A DNA stretch of 64,000 nucleotides from CAXMST01 sp963793415. Its GTDB lineage: Bacteria; Actinomycetota; Thermoleophilia; Solirubrobacterales; 70-9. The stretch is from the NCBI GenBank assembly GCA_963793415.1, contig CAWCAC010000002.1, positions 2,852,001 through 2,916,000 of the forward strand. The letters run 5' to 3'. The position numbers were made by a program, and so were the translations under genes. Positions 27,022 through 34,745 of the stretch are shown one piece after another. The notes beneath the pieces are model-generated. The model did no database searches and was not told the origin of the DNA. It was given only the letters and a program-made list of their open reading frames with translations. Position 1 is the stretch's first letter; the number at the start of each line of letters is the position of its first letter.

Positions 27022-27951
27022 ATGCCGGCGGCTGCTGACGCCTCTGCGGAGCACATCAAGGACGTCAACACGCGCTACCACGACGTGGCAGCGGCGAGCT
27101 ACGACGCCAAATGGGGGATCGACTTCGGCGAGGTCGGCCGCGAACAGGTCACGGGCAAGCTGCGCAAGGCGTTGAACGGCGCCGAGCCTGTCTTCGGCGA
27201 CGCGCTCGAGATCGGCGCGGGGACGGGCTACTTCTCGCTCAACCTGCTCGCCGCCGGCGCGATCCGCACGGCGACCTGCACTGACATCTCGCCGGGCATG
27301 CTGCAGACGCTGGAGGCAAACGCCGAGGAGCTCGGGCTGACCGTCTCCACCTGCCGGACTGAGGCCGAGAGCCTCCCGTTCGAGGACGAGAGCTTCGACC
27401 TCGTGCTCGGCCATGCCGTTCTCCACCATATTCCCGACCTCGACCGCGCCGCCTCCGAGTTCCTGCGGGTGCTCCGGCCAGGCGGCACGGTGGCGTTCTG
27501 CGGTGAGCCGAGCGCCTACGGCGACCGCCTGGCCGCGATCCCGAAGCGCGTCGGAGCGCTCGCCGCCCCACTCTGGCGGGCGGCGCTGCGGGCCGAGAAG
27601 GCGCCCGCGGTCTACGGCGAAACGCCCGAGGAGGAGGCCGGACACAAGCTCGAGGGCGAGGTCGACGTCCACGCCTTCGACCCCGGCTCGCTCTCGGCCT
27701 TCTTCACCGGCGCCGGCTTCGACGACGTCTACGTCCGTGGTGAGGAACTGGTCGCGAACATGTACGGCTGGGGCCTGCGGACCGTCGAGGCGACGGCCGA
27801 GCCCGACAGCGTCCCGATGGCCTGGCGGCGGTTCGCGTTCCGCAGCTATCTCGCCCTACAGCGCGTCGACACTTCGCTGCTCGAGCCGCGCCTACCCCCC
27901 GAGCTCTTCTACAACCTCGTCCTCTCGGCTCAGAAACCAGGCGTTCTCTGA
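27022..27951 (+). CDS. Class I SAM-dependent methyltransferase
   Basis: A 309-residue methyltransferase with motif I ALEIGAGTGYFSLNLL, the acidic residue in CTDISPGML, LPFEDESFDLVLGHAVLHHIPD and LRVLRPGGTVAF: a UbiE/COQ5-like fold. A 100-residue C-terminal extension (HKLEGEVDVHAFDPGSLSAFF...) probably binds substrate. It is divergent from the MGLP-like operon and may take part in the same pathway or in lipid/quinone methylation. The last codons GTT CTC TGA form the left arm of the repeat element at 27943-28042, so the element supplies the stop codon. Confidence 0.82.
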   Translation: MPAAADASAEHIKDVNTRYHDVAAASYDAKWGIDFGEVGREQVTGKLRKALNGAEPVFGDALEIGAGTGYFSLNLLAAGAIRTATCTDISPGMLQTLEANAEELGLTVSTCRTEAESLPFEDESFDLVLGHAVLHHIPDLDRAASEFLRVLRPGGTVAFCGEPSAYGDRLAAIPKRVGALAAPLWRAALRAEKAPAVYGETPEEEAGHKLEGEVDVHAFDPGSLSAFFTGAGFDDVYVRGEELVANMYGWGLRTVEATAEPDSVPMAWRRFAFRSYLALQRVDTSLLEPRLPPELFYNLVLSAQKPGVL

Positions 27952-28042
27952 CCGAGCATGAGCGTGCACGCGAGGGGCGCGGTGTGGCGGAGCCACATAA
28001 GCCCCGAGCGGGTGCGCTCAGGCGCAGCGTCAGAGGACGCCG
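27943..28042 (+). repeat. ~100-nt palindromic element, copy A
   Basis: Long imperfect hairpin. Terminal arms GTTCTCTGAC and GTCAGAGGAC pair over 10 bp. An inner arm begins GAGCGTGCACGCG with partner ..GTGCGCTC. Next comes GGGGC/GCCCC, then an apical stem TGTGGC-GGA-GCCACA. The sequence matches copy B (43274-43370, opposite strand) at nearly 90 % of positions, and most differences are paired substitutions in the stem. It lies between convergent genes and could be a terminator, a processing element or a MITE/REP-like mobile palindrome. Confidence 0.85.
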
Positions 28043-28044
28043 AC

Positions 28045-28611
28045 TCAAAAGATCTCGTAACTCTCACGGGAGATCTGGAAGCCGCGGCCGGTCTCGATGT
28101 CGCGGCAGCTGATCCCGTCCTCGGCGCTCTCGCAGCGCAGCAGCCCGGCCGAGATCGACTGGCCGTAGGCGAGCTCCTCGCCTCCCGAGCCGAGCACCGT
28201 GTCGCCGGCGCAGACGAGCTCGGCGCTGCCGCCCGCCGTCAGGCTGATGCCCTGGCCGTAGTCGAGCTGGCAGTCGGCGGGGGGCTTGGGCGGCTTCCAG
28301 TCGCGCTCGCCGATGTCGCAACGAACGGCGCTCTTGTCGATGAAGCAGCCGATGTTGCCGGTCGGCGAGACGAACGCGGCCGACTCGTCGACCTCGATGT
28401 CGGCCGGCGGCGTCGCGCCGTCGGCGCCCGTGGTCGAACCGGTCGACGTCTGCTCCGTACTCGTCGACGTCGTCGACGAGTCGGTGGTCACCGTCGAAGT
28501 CTCAGTCACCGTCGACTCCTCCGAATCGCCGCAGGCGACGAGGCCCGCCGATGCGGCGGTGAGCACGACAAGCACTGCGAGTGGGGCCAGCTTTGCGGGA
28601 AACCTGAGCAC
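28045..28611 (-). CDS. DUF6636-type lipoprotein
   Basis: A 188-residue lipoprotein from GTG 28611. Signal peptide, lipobox LVAC (Cys about 27), then about 45 residues of Ser/Thr-rich linker. The C-terminal domain (about 78-188) has the DUF6636 pattern: AFVSPTGNIGCFI, VRCDIGERDWKPP, CQLDYGQG, ELVCAGDTVLG, LRCESAEDGISC, ETGRGFQISRESYEIF. Its six Cys probably form disulphides outside the membrane. Function of the family is unknown. A TATCTT box 7 nt upstream indicates a leaderless mRNA. Convergent with the methyltransferase gene across repeat copy A. Confidence 0.85.
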   Translation of the reverse strand: MLRFPAKLAPLAVLVVLTAASAGLVACGDSEESTVTETSTVTTDSSTTSTSTEQTSTGSTTGADGATPPADIEVDESAAFVSPTGNIGCFIDKSAVRCDIGERDWKPPKPPADCQLDYGQGISLTAGGSAELVCAGDTVLGSGGEELAYGQSISAGLLRCESAEDGISCRDIETGRGFQISRESYEIF

Positions 28612-28618
28612 GGCCAGA

Positions 28619-28624
28619 AAGATA
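28619..28624 (-). promoter_or_regulatory. -10 element (TATCTT), leaderless lipoprotein gene
   Basis: TATCTT on the minus strand is 7 nt before the GTG at 28611. Confidence 0.45.
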
Positions 28625-28676
28625 GTCCGGTGGGGGGCGCTCCGCGGGGACCGACCCGATCTGGCACCTTTGTCCC

Positions 28677-29153
28677 ATGACCGACGTCAATGGAGAACCG
28701 ATCACGCCGGAGGGCCTTGCCGCCCTCGAGGCCGAGATCGCCGAGCTCGAAGGCCCTGGGAGAACCGAGATGGCGGAGCGGATCAAGGCCGCACGCGAGC
28801 TCGGGGACCTGAAGGAGAACGCCGAGTACCACATCGCCAAGGACGATCAGGCGCATCTCGAGACGCGGATCAAGCGGCTTCGCGCGAAGCTGCGCGGTGC
28901 CGTCGTCGTCGAGACCGACGCCAAGGCGCCGATCTTCGCCTTCGGGCGCACGGCGCTCGTCGAGGAAGTCGCTACCGGCGACGAGCGCGAGTGGACGATC
29001 GTCGGCTCGACCGAGGCCGACGTCACCGCCGGCCGGATCTCCGCCGAGTCCCCGGTCGGCCAGGCGCTGATGAACAGCCCGGTCGGCAAGGACGTGAAGA
29101 TCAAGACTCCGAAGGGCGAGCGCGTCTACCGGATCAAGGAGCTGCGCGACTAG
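28677..29153 (+). CDS. greA: Transcription elongation factor GreA
   Basis: A 158-residue GreA. The N-terminal coiled coil (about 8-80) ends in the RNAP-channel tip motif ELGDLKENAEYH, including the conserved acidic pair that stimulates transcript cleavage. The C-terminal FKBP-like domain (about 85-158) contains VGSTEADVTAGRIS, ESPVGQALMN and KIKTPKGERVYRI. Length is normal. It rescues backtracked RNA polymerase. No Shine-Dalgarno is evident within the short leader. A poly-T tract 30 nt past the stop probably ends the transcript. Confidence 0.96.
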   Translation: MTDVNGEPITPEGLAALEAEIAELEGPGRTEMAERIKAARELGDLKENAEYHIAKDDQAHLETRIKRLRAKLRGAVVVETDAKAPIFAFGRTALVEEVATGDEREWTIVGSTEADVTAGRISAESPVGQALMNSPVGKDVKIKTPKGERVYRIKELRD

Positions 29154-29157
29154 TCAC

Positions 29158-29189
29158 GCTCGGCCGCCGGCTCCGCACCCCCTTTTTTT
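29158..29189 (+). terminator. T7 tract after greA (probable intrinsic terminator)
   Basis: TTTTTTT (29183-29189) is exceptional in this G+C-rich sequence and follows a GC-only segment with short complementary pieces (GCCGCCGGC), 30 nt after the greA stop. The dipZ gene is convergent and ends at 29212. Confidence 0.5.
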
Positions 29190-29211
29190 CTTGGGCAGCG
29201 GGCAGCCGCCA

Positions 29212-30984
29212 TCAGCCGAACGTGAACGCGTAGCCGGAGAGGCCGTCCTCGAACTCGAGGCTGAGGACGCGGTCCTCGGCACGTCCGAGGTCGACGAGCC
29301 GGTAGAGGCGCTCCTGGCCGACGGTCACCACGCCGTCGTCGACGTCGCTGCCCGCATCCTTCGCCGTGATCGGCCGGCCGTCGAGCAGGACCCGGACCTC
29401 GCGATCGCGGTCGGGTGAGCCCATCACCAGGAACACCTCCGCAGCTTGGAAGCGGACGTCGATGCGGCCGCCGTCCAGCGCCGTCGCCCCGTCCGGCTCG
29501 ACGTCCCAGCGACCCTGGTAGGCGAATCCGTTCGGCGGCAGCGCCCCGACGATGCGATTTCCGACGTCGCCGAAGTCGGTCTCGCCGGTCGGCAGGGTCC
29601 CGCTCGGCGGCCTGCCGTTGACCCAGCCCTGCCCGCGGGCCGAGCCGAGATAGGTCTCCGGCGTCGCCAGCCCCGGATCGGCGGCCTCGGCCGAGGCCTT
29701 CGCCTTACGGCCCAGCCCGCCACTGCCGCTCTCGGCGAGCAGCGAGCGGATCGCCCGCTCGGTCTGCTCGTAGTCGCCCTCGCCGAAGTGCGTGTAGCGA
29801 ACGCGCCCGTCGGTGTCGATCAGGTACTTGGCCGGCCAGTACTGGTTCTGGAACGAGTCCCAGGTGCCGAGCTCGTTGTCCTGGACGACCGGGTAGGTGA
29901 GCCCGTTCTGATCGATCGCGCGGGAGACGTTGTCGGCCTCGCGCTCGAACGGAAACTCAGGCGAGTGGACACCGACTACGACGAGCCCGTCGTCGCGGTA
30001 CTCCTCGCTCCATGCCTCGATGTAGGGCAGCGTCCGCAGGCAGTTGATGCAGGTGTAGGTCCAGAAGTCGATCAGCACGACTTTGCCCTCGGCGTTGAGA
30101 TCCGCGATCGAGAGCGGCTCGCCGCCCGGGGTGTTGAACCACTGCTGGGTGTCGGTGAACTCACCGGCGGAGCCCAGCACCGGCAGCGCCCGACCGGCGT
30201 CGGCCTCCTCGCCGCCTCCCTCGCCGGCGAGCGAGTGCGGCTCGCCGCCGCGCACCTCCTGCAGTTGCGAGGCGACGGCGTCGCTCTCCTCGAGCGATTC
30301 GGTCGGATTGACGAGGAAGGCCGGGAGGTCGTCGGCGATCGTGCTCTGGAAGCGCTGATCGAGGTCGGCGGCCATCGCCACAGCGACGATCACCATGACC
30401 GCGCCGACGGCGGCCTGGACGCGACCACGGACCGGCGCGAGGCGATCCGTGAAACGCCGCCCGAGCCTCATCACGAGGTAGAGGACCGCGCCCGACCCGA
30501 TCGCGTAGGCGAGCACGACGGCGAGCCTGCCGACGGTGAAGTCCTGGGCGGCTGAGACCGTGATCACGCCGGCGAGGATCGGGCCTGCGCAGGGGAAGTA
30601 GGCGAGACCGAGCGCGCCTCCGAGCAGCAGGCCCGAGCCGAAGCCCTCCCCCTTCGACATCCGCGGCGTGCCGACAACTCGCGAGATCAGCGCCTCGAGC
30701 CGGTCGGCGACGGGCGGGATCAGCAGGGCGATGCCGAAGCCGAGCAGGACGACGATCGCGATCGTGCGCTGGATCTCGTTCGGGAGGCCGACCGCGTCGA
30801 TCAGGTAGACGAGGGCCACCGCCGAGAAGGCGAAGGCGAGCACCAGTCCCGTGACGACGCCGAGCGGCCGGCGGTTGCCACCCGTGACCCCGGCGCCGAG
30901 CACGACGGGGAGGATCGGCAACACGCAGGGCGAGAGCGCCGTCCCGGCGCCCGCCACGAACGCGAACAGCATCAGCAACAGCAT
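29212..30984 (-). CDS. dipZ: DipZ-type CcdA-thioredoxin fusion protein
   Basis: A 590-residue fusion that carries reducing equivalents across the membrane. Residues 1-210 are CcdA with about six TM helices and Cys20 (LSPCVLPILP) and Cys132 (YFPCAGPIL). A linker follows to about 265. The TlpA/thioredoxin domain (about 275-420) has the active site TCINC (Cys312, Cys315) and WPAKYLIDTDG. The last 130 residues are the DipZ C-terminal jelly-roll-like domain (TYLGSARG, DGGRIDVRFQAAEVFLVMG). It starts at ATG 30984, just before CcdA TM1; longer frames overlap the divergent amine oxidase. Role: extracytoplasmic disulphide reduction or cytochrome c maturation. Confidence 0.92.
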   Translation of the reverse strand: MLLLMLFAFVAGAGTALSPCVLPILPVVLGAGVTGGNRRPLGVVTGLVLAFAFSAVALVYLIDAVGLPNEIQRTIAIVVLLGFGIALLIPPVADRLEALISRVVGTPRMSKGEGFGSGLLLGGALGLAYFPCAGPILAGVITVSAAQDFTVGRLAVVLAYAIGSGAVLYLVMRLGRRFTDRLAPVRGRVQAAVGAVMVIVAVAMAADLDQRFQSTIADDLPAFLVNPTESLEESDAVASQLQEVRGGEPHSLAGEGGGEEADAGRALPVLGSAGEFTDTQQWFNTPGGEPLSIADLNAEGKVVLIDFWTYTCINCLRTLPYIEAWSEEYRDDGLVVVGVHSPEFPFEREADNVSRAIDQNGLTYPVVQDNELGTWDSFQNQYWPAKYLIDTDGRVRYTHFGEGDYEQTERAIRSLLAESGSGGLGRKAKASAEAADPGLATPETYLGSARGQGWVNGRPPSGTLPTGETDFGDVGNRIVGALPPNGFAYQGRWDVEPDGATALDGGRIDVRFQAAEVFLVMGSPDRDREVRVLLDGRPITAKDAGSDVDDGVVTVGQERLYRLVDLGRAEDRVLSLEFEDGLSGYAFTFG

Positions 30985-31070
30985 CGGCGACGATCGTGGC
31001 CGGGCGCGCTTAACGCGTGCTGAACGGAGCCGGCGGCGGCGAAGACTCCGAGGCGCGAGAATCCGCCGTG

Positions 31071-32462
31071 ATGGCTCCCGACCCGGACAACAGCTACGCG
31101 GCAGGCGAGCCGGCCGCCGGCGTCGACGTGGCCGTTGTCGGGGCCGGGCTGGCCGGCCTCGTTGCGGCTCGCAGACTGCGCGAGGCGGGCGCCTCGATTG
31201 CCGTGCTCGAGGCACGCGAGCGGGTCGGGGGGCGGCTGCTCAACGCGCCGATCGGCGACGGACGGGTCGTCGAGGTCGGCGGACAGTGGGTCGGTCCGAC
31301 CCAGGACCGGGTGCTGGCCCTGCTCGAGGAGCTCGGCATCGGCACCTTCCCGACCTTCGACAGCGGCCGCAGCGTGCTCGAGCTCGAGGGCCGGACGCGT
31401 CACTACAAGGGCACGATCCCGAGGGTCGGGCCGCTCGTGCTCGCCGACATCGCGCTCGCCCAGCTGCGGCTCGAGCGGCTCGCCCGCAAGGTCGACACCG
31501 AGCGGCCGTGGCTGACGCCCGGCGCCGAGGGCCTCGACAACCAGACCCTCGGCGACTGGCTCGCGCACGGGATGCGGACGCGAAAGGCCCGCAAGATGAT
31601 GCGGGTCGCCGGCCGCACGATCTGGGGCGCCGAGCCCGAGGATCTGTCGCTGCTGCACGCCCTCTTCTACCTGCGGGCCGCCGGCGGGCTCGACGTCCTG
31701 CTCGACGTCGAGGACGGCGCCCAGCAGTGGCGAATCGACGGCGGCTCGCAGCGCGTCGCCCTGGCGCTGGCCGACGATCTCGGCCCGGACCTGCGCCTCG
31801 GCAGCCCGGTGAGCTCGATCGCAGCCGCGCCCGGCGGGGTCCGCGTCGGCACCGGCTCGGACGAGATCGGCGCCCGGCGGGTGATCGTCGCGGTCCCGGT
31901 GCCGCTGCGCGGACGGATCGGGTTCGAGCCGGAGCTCGAGGGCGGCCACGCCGAGATCAGCCGGCGCGTCCCGTTCGGACGGCTGATCAAGGCGGTCGCC
32001 GTCTACGAGCGCCCGTTCTGGCGCGACGCCGGTCTCTCCGGCGAGGCTCTCAGCGACACGGGCCCGGCAACGCTCACCTTCGACAACTCGCCGCCCGACG
32101 GCAGTCCCGGGGTGATGCTCGGGTTCGTCGGCGGAGCCGACGCCGACGAGCACACGCAACTGGGGCGGGCGCAGCGTCGCCAGCGCACGCTGGCGGGCTA
32201 CGCCCGGCTGTTCGGGGACGCGGCGCTCGAGCCGCTCGACTACTTCGAGCAGGACTGGGCCGCGGAGCCGTGGAGCGCCGGCGGACCGACGTTCCTGATG
32301 AAGGACGGCGCCTGGGTCGAGGTCGGGCCGGCCCTGACGGAGCCGGTCGGGCCGATTCACTGGGCCGGGACCGAGACCGCTTCCCGCTGGGCGGGGTTCA
32401 TGGACGGGGCCGTCCGCTCCGGCGAGAGCGCCGCCGCCGAGGTCCTCGCCGCCCTGAGCTGA
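31071..32462 (+). CDS. Flavin-containing amine oxidase
   Basis: A 463-residue FAD oxidoreductase from ATG 31071; an in-frame GTG at 31017 would add 18 residues without family similarity. The dinucleotide-binding motif VAVVGAGLAGLVAARRL is followed by EARERVGGRL and EVGGQWVGPTQDRV. The C-terminal FAD/substrate motif is PIHWAGTETASRWAGFMDGAVRSGE. This is the monoamine-oxidase pattern, though the covalent-FAD Cys of MAO is absent (non-covalent FAD expected). Substrate unknown; amines, amino acids or carotenoid-like compounds are all possible. The end overlaps the convergent cyclase gene by 65 nt. Confidence 0.88.
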   Translation: MAPDPDNSYAAGEPAAGVDVAVVGAGLAGLVAARRLREAGASIAVLEARERVGGRLLNAPIGDGRVVEVGGQWVGPTQDRVLALLEELGIGTFPTFDSGRSVLELEGRTRHYKGTIPRVGPLVLADIALAQLRLERLARKVDTERPWLTPGAEGLDNQTLGDWLAHGMRTRKARKMMRVAGRTIWGAEPEDLSLLHALFYLRAAGGLDVLLDVEDGAQQWRIDGGSQRVALALADDLGPDLRLGSPVSSIAAAPGGVRVGTGSDEIGARRVIVAVPVPLRGRIGFEPELEGGHAEISRRVPFGRLIKAVAVYERPFWRDAGLSGEALSDTGPATLTFDNSPPDGSPGVMLGFVGGADADEHTQLGRAQRRQRTLAGYARLFGDAALEPLDYFEQDWAAEPWSAGGPTFLMKDGAWVEVGPALTEPVGPIHWAGTETASRWAGFMDGAVRSGESAAAEVLAALS

Positions 32463-33681
32463 CCTCCTCGCTCTCCTCCCCATCTCGTTCGCCGGGCCCG
32501 CCTGCATCGGCGGCGTCCTCGCCCTCCTCCTCCCGGTCGCGGACCCGATAGATGTGGACGGCGCCGTCGATGCCCTTGAGCCGCTTGTGGCCCGCGTCGG
32601 AGATCTGGAAGGACTCCTCGAGCGGCGTCAGGGCGTCGGCGGCGGCGAGCAGACTGCCGGGCCGGGCGACCCCGGTCAGCCGGCTTGCGAGGTTGACCGG
32701 TCGGCCGTAGAAGTCACCGGCCCGCGAGACGGCCGGCCCCCAGCTCATCCCGGCGCGCACTCCAGGCAGCTCGTCGTCCTGCTCGGCGACGAGGTCGAGC
32801 AGCTCCAGCACCGTGTCGGCGAGCGCCGCCGGGTCGGGCGAGGAGAACATCGCCGCGTCACCGATCATCTTCACGAGCCGCACCGGCCCCGAGGTCGCCT
32901 CGGATGCGAGCCCGGAGAAGCGCTGAGTGATCTCGCCGAACTCCTCCGGCGGCAGCTCCTCGCCGAGCCGCGTGAAGCCGACCAGGTCGGCGAAGGCGAT
33001 CGCGACCTCGTCGACGCCGGGAGCGCGACCGCCGCCGCGTGCCTCGACGTTGACGACGGCATGGCGGAGCTGCTCGCGGAGCTGCAGCTTGTACATGTGC
33101 TCGAGGGTCGGGCCGACGAGCGGGATCAGCCGGCGGGTGACCGCCTCGAGCTGCTCGGCCGCGTCGATCTGGGCGGCGAGGTCGCTGGTAGCCGCACCGA
33201 CGCCCTCGGTCTCAGCGAGCACGAGCTCAGTCACCATTGCCCGGTTCGAGGCGGCGACCTGGGCCAGCGCCATCGCCATCACTCGGGTGGTCTCCTCGAG
33301 GGCGAGCGGTGAGACACCGGTGTCGAGCAGTGCCTTGACCCGCTTCGCCGCCTCGAGATCGGCGTCGTTCCGGTTCTTCTCGTCGGGGTCGCCGACGACC
33401 ATCCCCAGCGCCTTCCACTGCGTATCGAGAATCTCGCGTGGGACACCGATCCGCTCCGCGATCTCGTTCCCGGAGTAGTGCCCCTGGCCGCCGTCGAGCA
33501 CGCGCTCGATCGCCAACAGCGGCAGTCGCCCCTCGGCCGCGGCGCGCTTCACCTCGCCGGGATCCGCCCCGCCCTCGATCAGCCGCCCGAGCAGCTCGTC
33601 GAGCCGCTCGCGCTCGGCCTCGGAGAGGCGCTCGGGCTCCTCCTCGGCGACGGAATCGGCGTCGGCGGCCATCGCGGCCAT
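32398..33681 (-). CDS. Class III adenylate cyclase with N-terminal regulatory domain
   Basis: A 427-residue cyclase. Residues 20-185 are helical (LSEAERERLDELLGRLIEGG ... VLDGGQGHYSGNEIAERIGVP ... MAMALAQVAASNRAMVTEL), like the adenylate cyclase regulatory domain of Rv1264. The catalytic domain (about 225-390) has metal Asp in FADLVGFT, KMIGDAAMF with purine Lys and second metal Asp, and the Asn/Arg pair in NLASRL, so it should be active as a dimer. An Arg/Ser-rich tail ends the protein. ATG 33681 is preferred over 33771, which would cross the divergent promoter region. Confidence 0.9.
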   Translation of the reverse strand: MAAMAADADSVAEEEPERLSEAERERLDELLGRLIEGGADPGEVKRAAAEGRLPLLAIERVLDGGQGHYSGNEIAERIGVPREILDTQWKALGMVVGDPDEKNRNDADLEAAKRVKALLDTGVSPLALEETTRVMAMALAQVAASNRAMVTELVLAETEGVGAATSDLAAQIDAAEQLEAVTRRLIPLVGPTLEHMYKLQLREQLRHAVVNVEARGGGRAPGVDEVAIAFADLVGFTRLGEELPPEEFGEITQRFSGLASEATSGPVRLVKMIGDAAMFSSPDPAALADTVLELLDLVAEQDDELPGVRAGMSWGPAVSRAGDFYGRPVNLASRLTGVARPGSLLAAADALTPLEESFQISDAGHKRLKGIDGAVHIYRVRDREEEGEDAADAGGPGERDGEESEEVSSGRRGPRRRRSRRSGRPRP

Positions 33682-33738
33682 TGTGCAGGGATCCGGGCGA
33701 CGGCGCGCTCCCCCGCCTGCCGCGGCCAGCCGTGCCCA

Positions 33739-33744
33739 TATAGT
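33739..33744 (+). promoter_or_regulatory. -10 element (TATAGT), leaderless LON-domain gene
   Basis: TATAGT is 8 nt before GTG 33753, in the 71-nt region between divergent start codons. Confidence 0.5.
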
Positions 33745-33752
33745 CAGGCCGG

Positions 33753-34385
33753 GTGGAGCCCAGGCGCGCACAGATCCCGGTCTTCGAGCTCCCGCTCGTG
33801 CTGCTCCCTAGCGAGCAGATCCCGCTCCACATCTTCGAGGACCGCTACAAGGCGATGATCCGCCACTGCATCGACGAGGAGGCCCCGTTCGGCGTCCTCC
33901 TGCGCACCGACGACGGCGTCCGCGAACTCGGCTGCGCCGCCAACGTGGTCGAGGTGCTCGAGGAGTTCGACGATGGCCGCATGAACATCCTCGTCGAGGG
34001 CGAGTACCGCTTCACGGTGCACGGCCGCGTCGAGGGCCCCGAGTTCCCGCTCGCCGAGATCGAGCGGCTCGAGGACGAGGCCGCCGGGGCGACCGACCCC
34101 GGCCCCGCGCGCGAGGCGTTCGAGCAGCTGCTGGAAGCGGTCGGCAGCGACGCCGACCTCGGCGGCGACGCCGACTCCGCCTACGAGATCGCCGCCCGCG
34201 TCGAGATCCCGGTCGAGGCGAAACAGAAGCTGCTCGAGACCTCCGCCGAGCCGGCCCGCCTGCAGATGCTGGAGAAGATCCTCGAGAGCCTCCGCGATCA
34301 GGTCAAGCGCTCCCGCGAGGTCGCCGACCTCGCCCGCAGCAACGGCCACGGCCCGATCAGCGGCCTGGGTCCGGCGGAGCGCTGA
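33753..34385 (+). CDS. LON N-terminal (substrate-binding) domain protein
   Basis: A 210-residue stand-alone Lon N-domain protein: IPVFELPLVLLPSEQIPLHIFEDRYKAMI, FGVLL, LGCAANVVEV and NILVEGEYRF are the conserved strands. The second half is helical (PVEAKQKLLETSAEPARLQMLEKIL). There is no AAA+ or protease domain. Such proteins may recruit substrates or bind misfolded proteins; function is not established. The start is GTG 33753, just after a TATAGT box. It is followed by a 360-nt stretch without a convincing gene. Confidence 0.88.
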   Translation: MEPRRAQIPVFELPLVLLPSEQIPLHIFEDRYKAMIRHCIDEEAPFGVLLRTDDGVRELGCAANVVEVLEEFDDGRMNILVEGEYRFTVHGRVEGPEFPLAEIERLEDEAAGATDPGPAREAFEQLLEAVGSDADLGGDADSAYEIAARVEIPVEAKQKLLETSAEPARLQMLEKILESLRDQVKRSREVADLARSNGHGPISGLGPAER

Positions 34386-34745
34386 GGCAGGCTGCCGGGC
34401 GGCGGGCGGGTCCAGGCGCCGACCCGGGACGGGGCGGGTTCCGGCCGGGCTGCAGGCGGGCGTTGCAGCGATGGGAGGTTGATGGAGGAGTCGGCTGGGA
34501 GCCTGGTGGCGCCGAGGGTCGAGGTGCATGGTTTGCATTCCGTGGGAGTGCAAATGATGCGGTTGGTCGGGCGGAAGGTCACCTCAAGCGCACGCGCCCC
34601 CGTACCTCCGGCGTCACGCCCTCGAAACCTGGGCAGTACCGCTACACACCCTGCCCCCAGTTCCTTCCCTCACTGCTATCCGCCGCCTGGACCCTGGTCC
34701 CGGCCCTCGGACGGCCCCGCGCCACCGAGCAACCCCACCCTTCGG
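34386..34745. other. Gene-free stretch
   Basis: No frame here has family similarity or a plausible start. Base composition is patchier than in coding DNA. It holds an imperfect palindrome (34532-34554). It separates the plus-strand LON-domain gene from the end of the minus-strand gamma-glutamyltransferase gene, so both transcripts terminate here. Confidence 0.5.
34532..34554. promoter_or_regulatory. 23-bp imperfect palindrome
   Basis: TTTGCATTCC-GTG-GGAGTGCAAA pairs in 9 of 10 positions. It is one of the least G+C-rich spots nearby. No U-tract follows, so it may be a protein-binding site or a hairpin terminator of the convergent pair. Confidence 0.4.

Noticed and set aside
27958..28680. Coding gene starting in repeat copy A (ATG 27958), and the matching N-terminal extension of the 41334 gene
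   Set aside because: The similarity of the two N-termini is explained by the shared palindromic DNA element; both frames then diverge and lie antisense or upstream of better starts.
34532..34554. CIRCE (HrcA) operator
   Set aside because: Half-sites resemble GCACTC/GAGTGC but the spacing is far shorter than the 9 nt of CIRCE and no chaperone gene follows.
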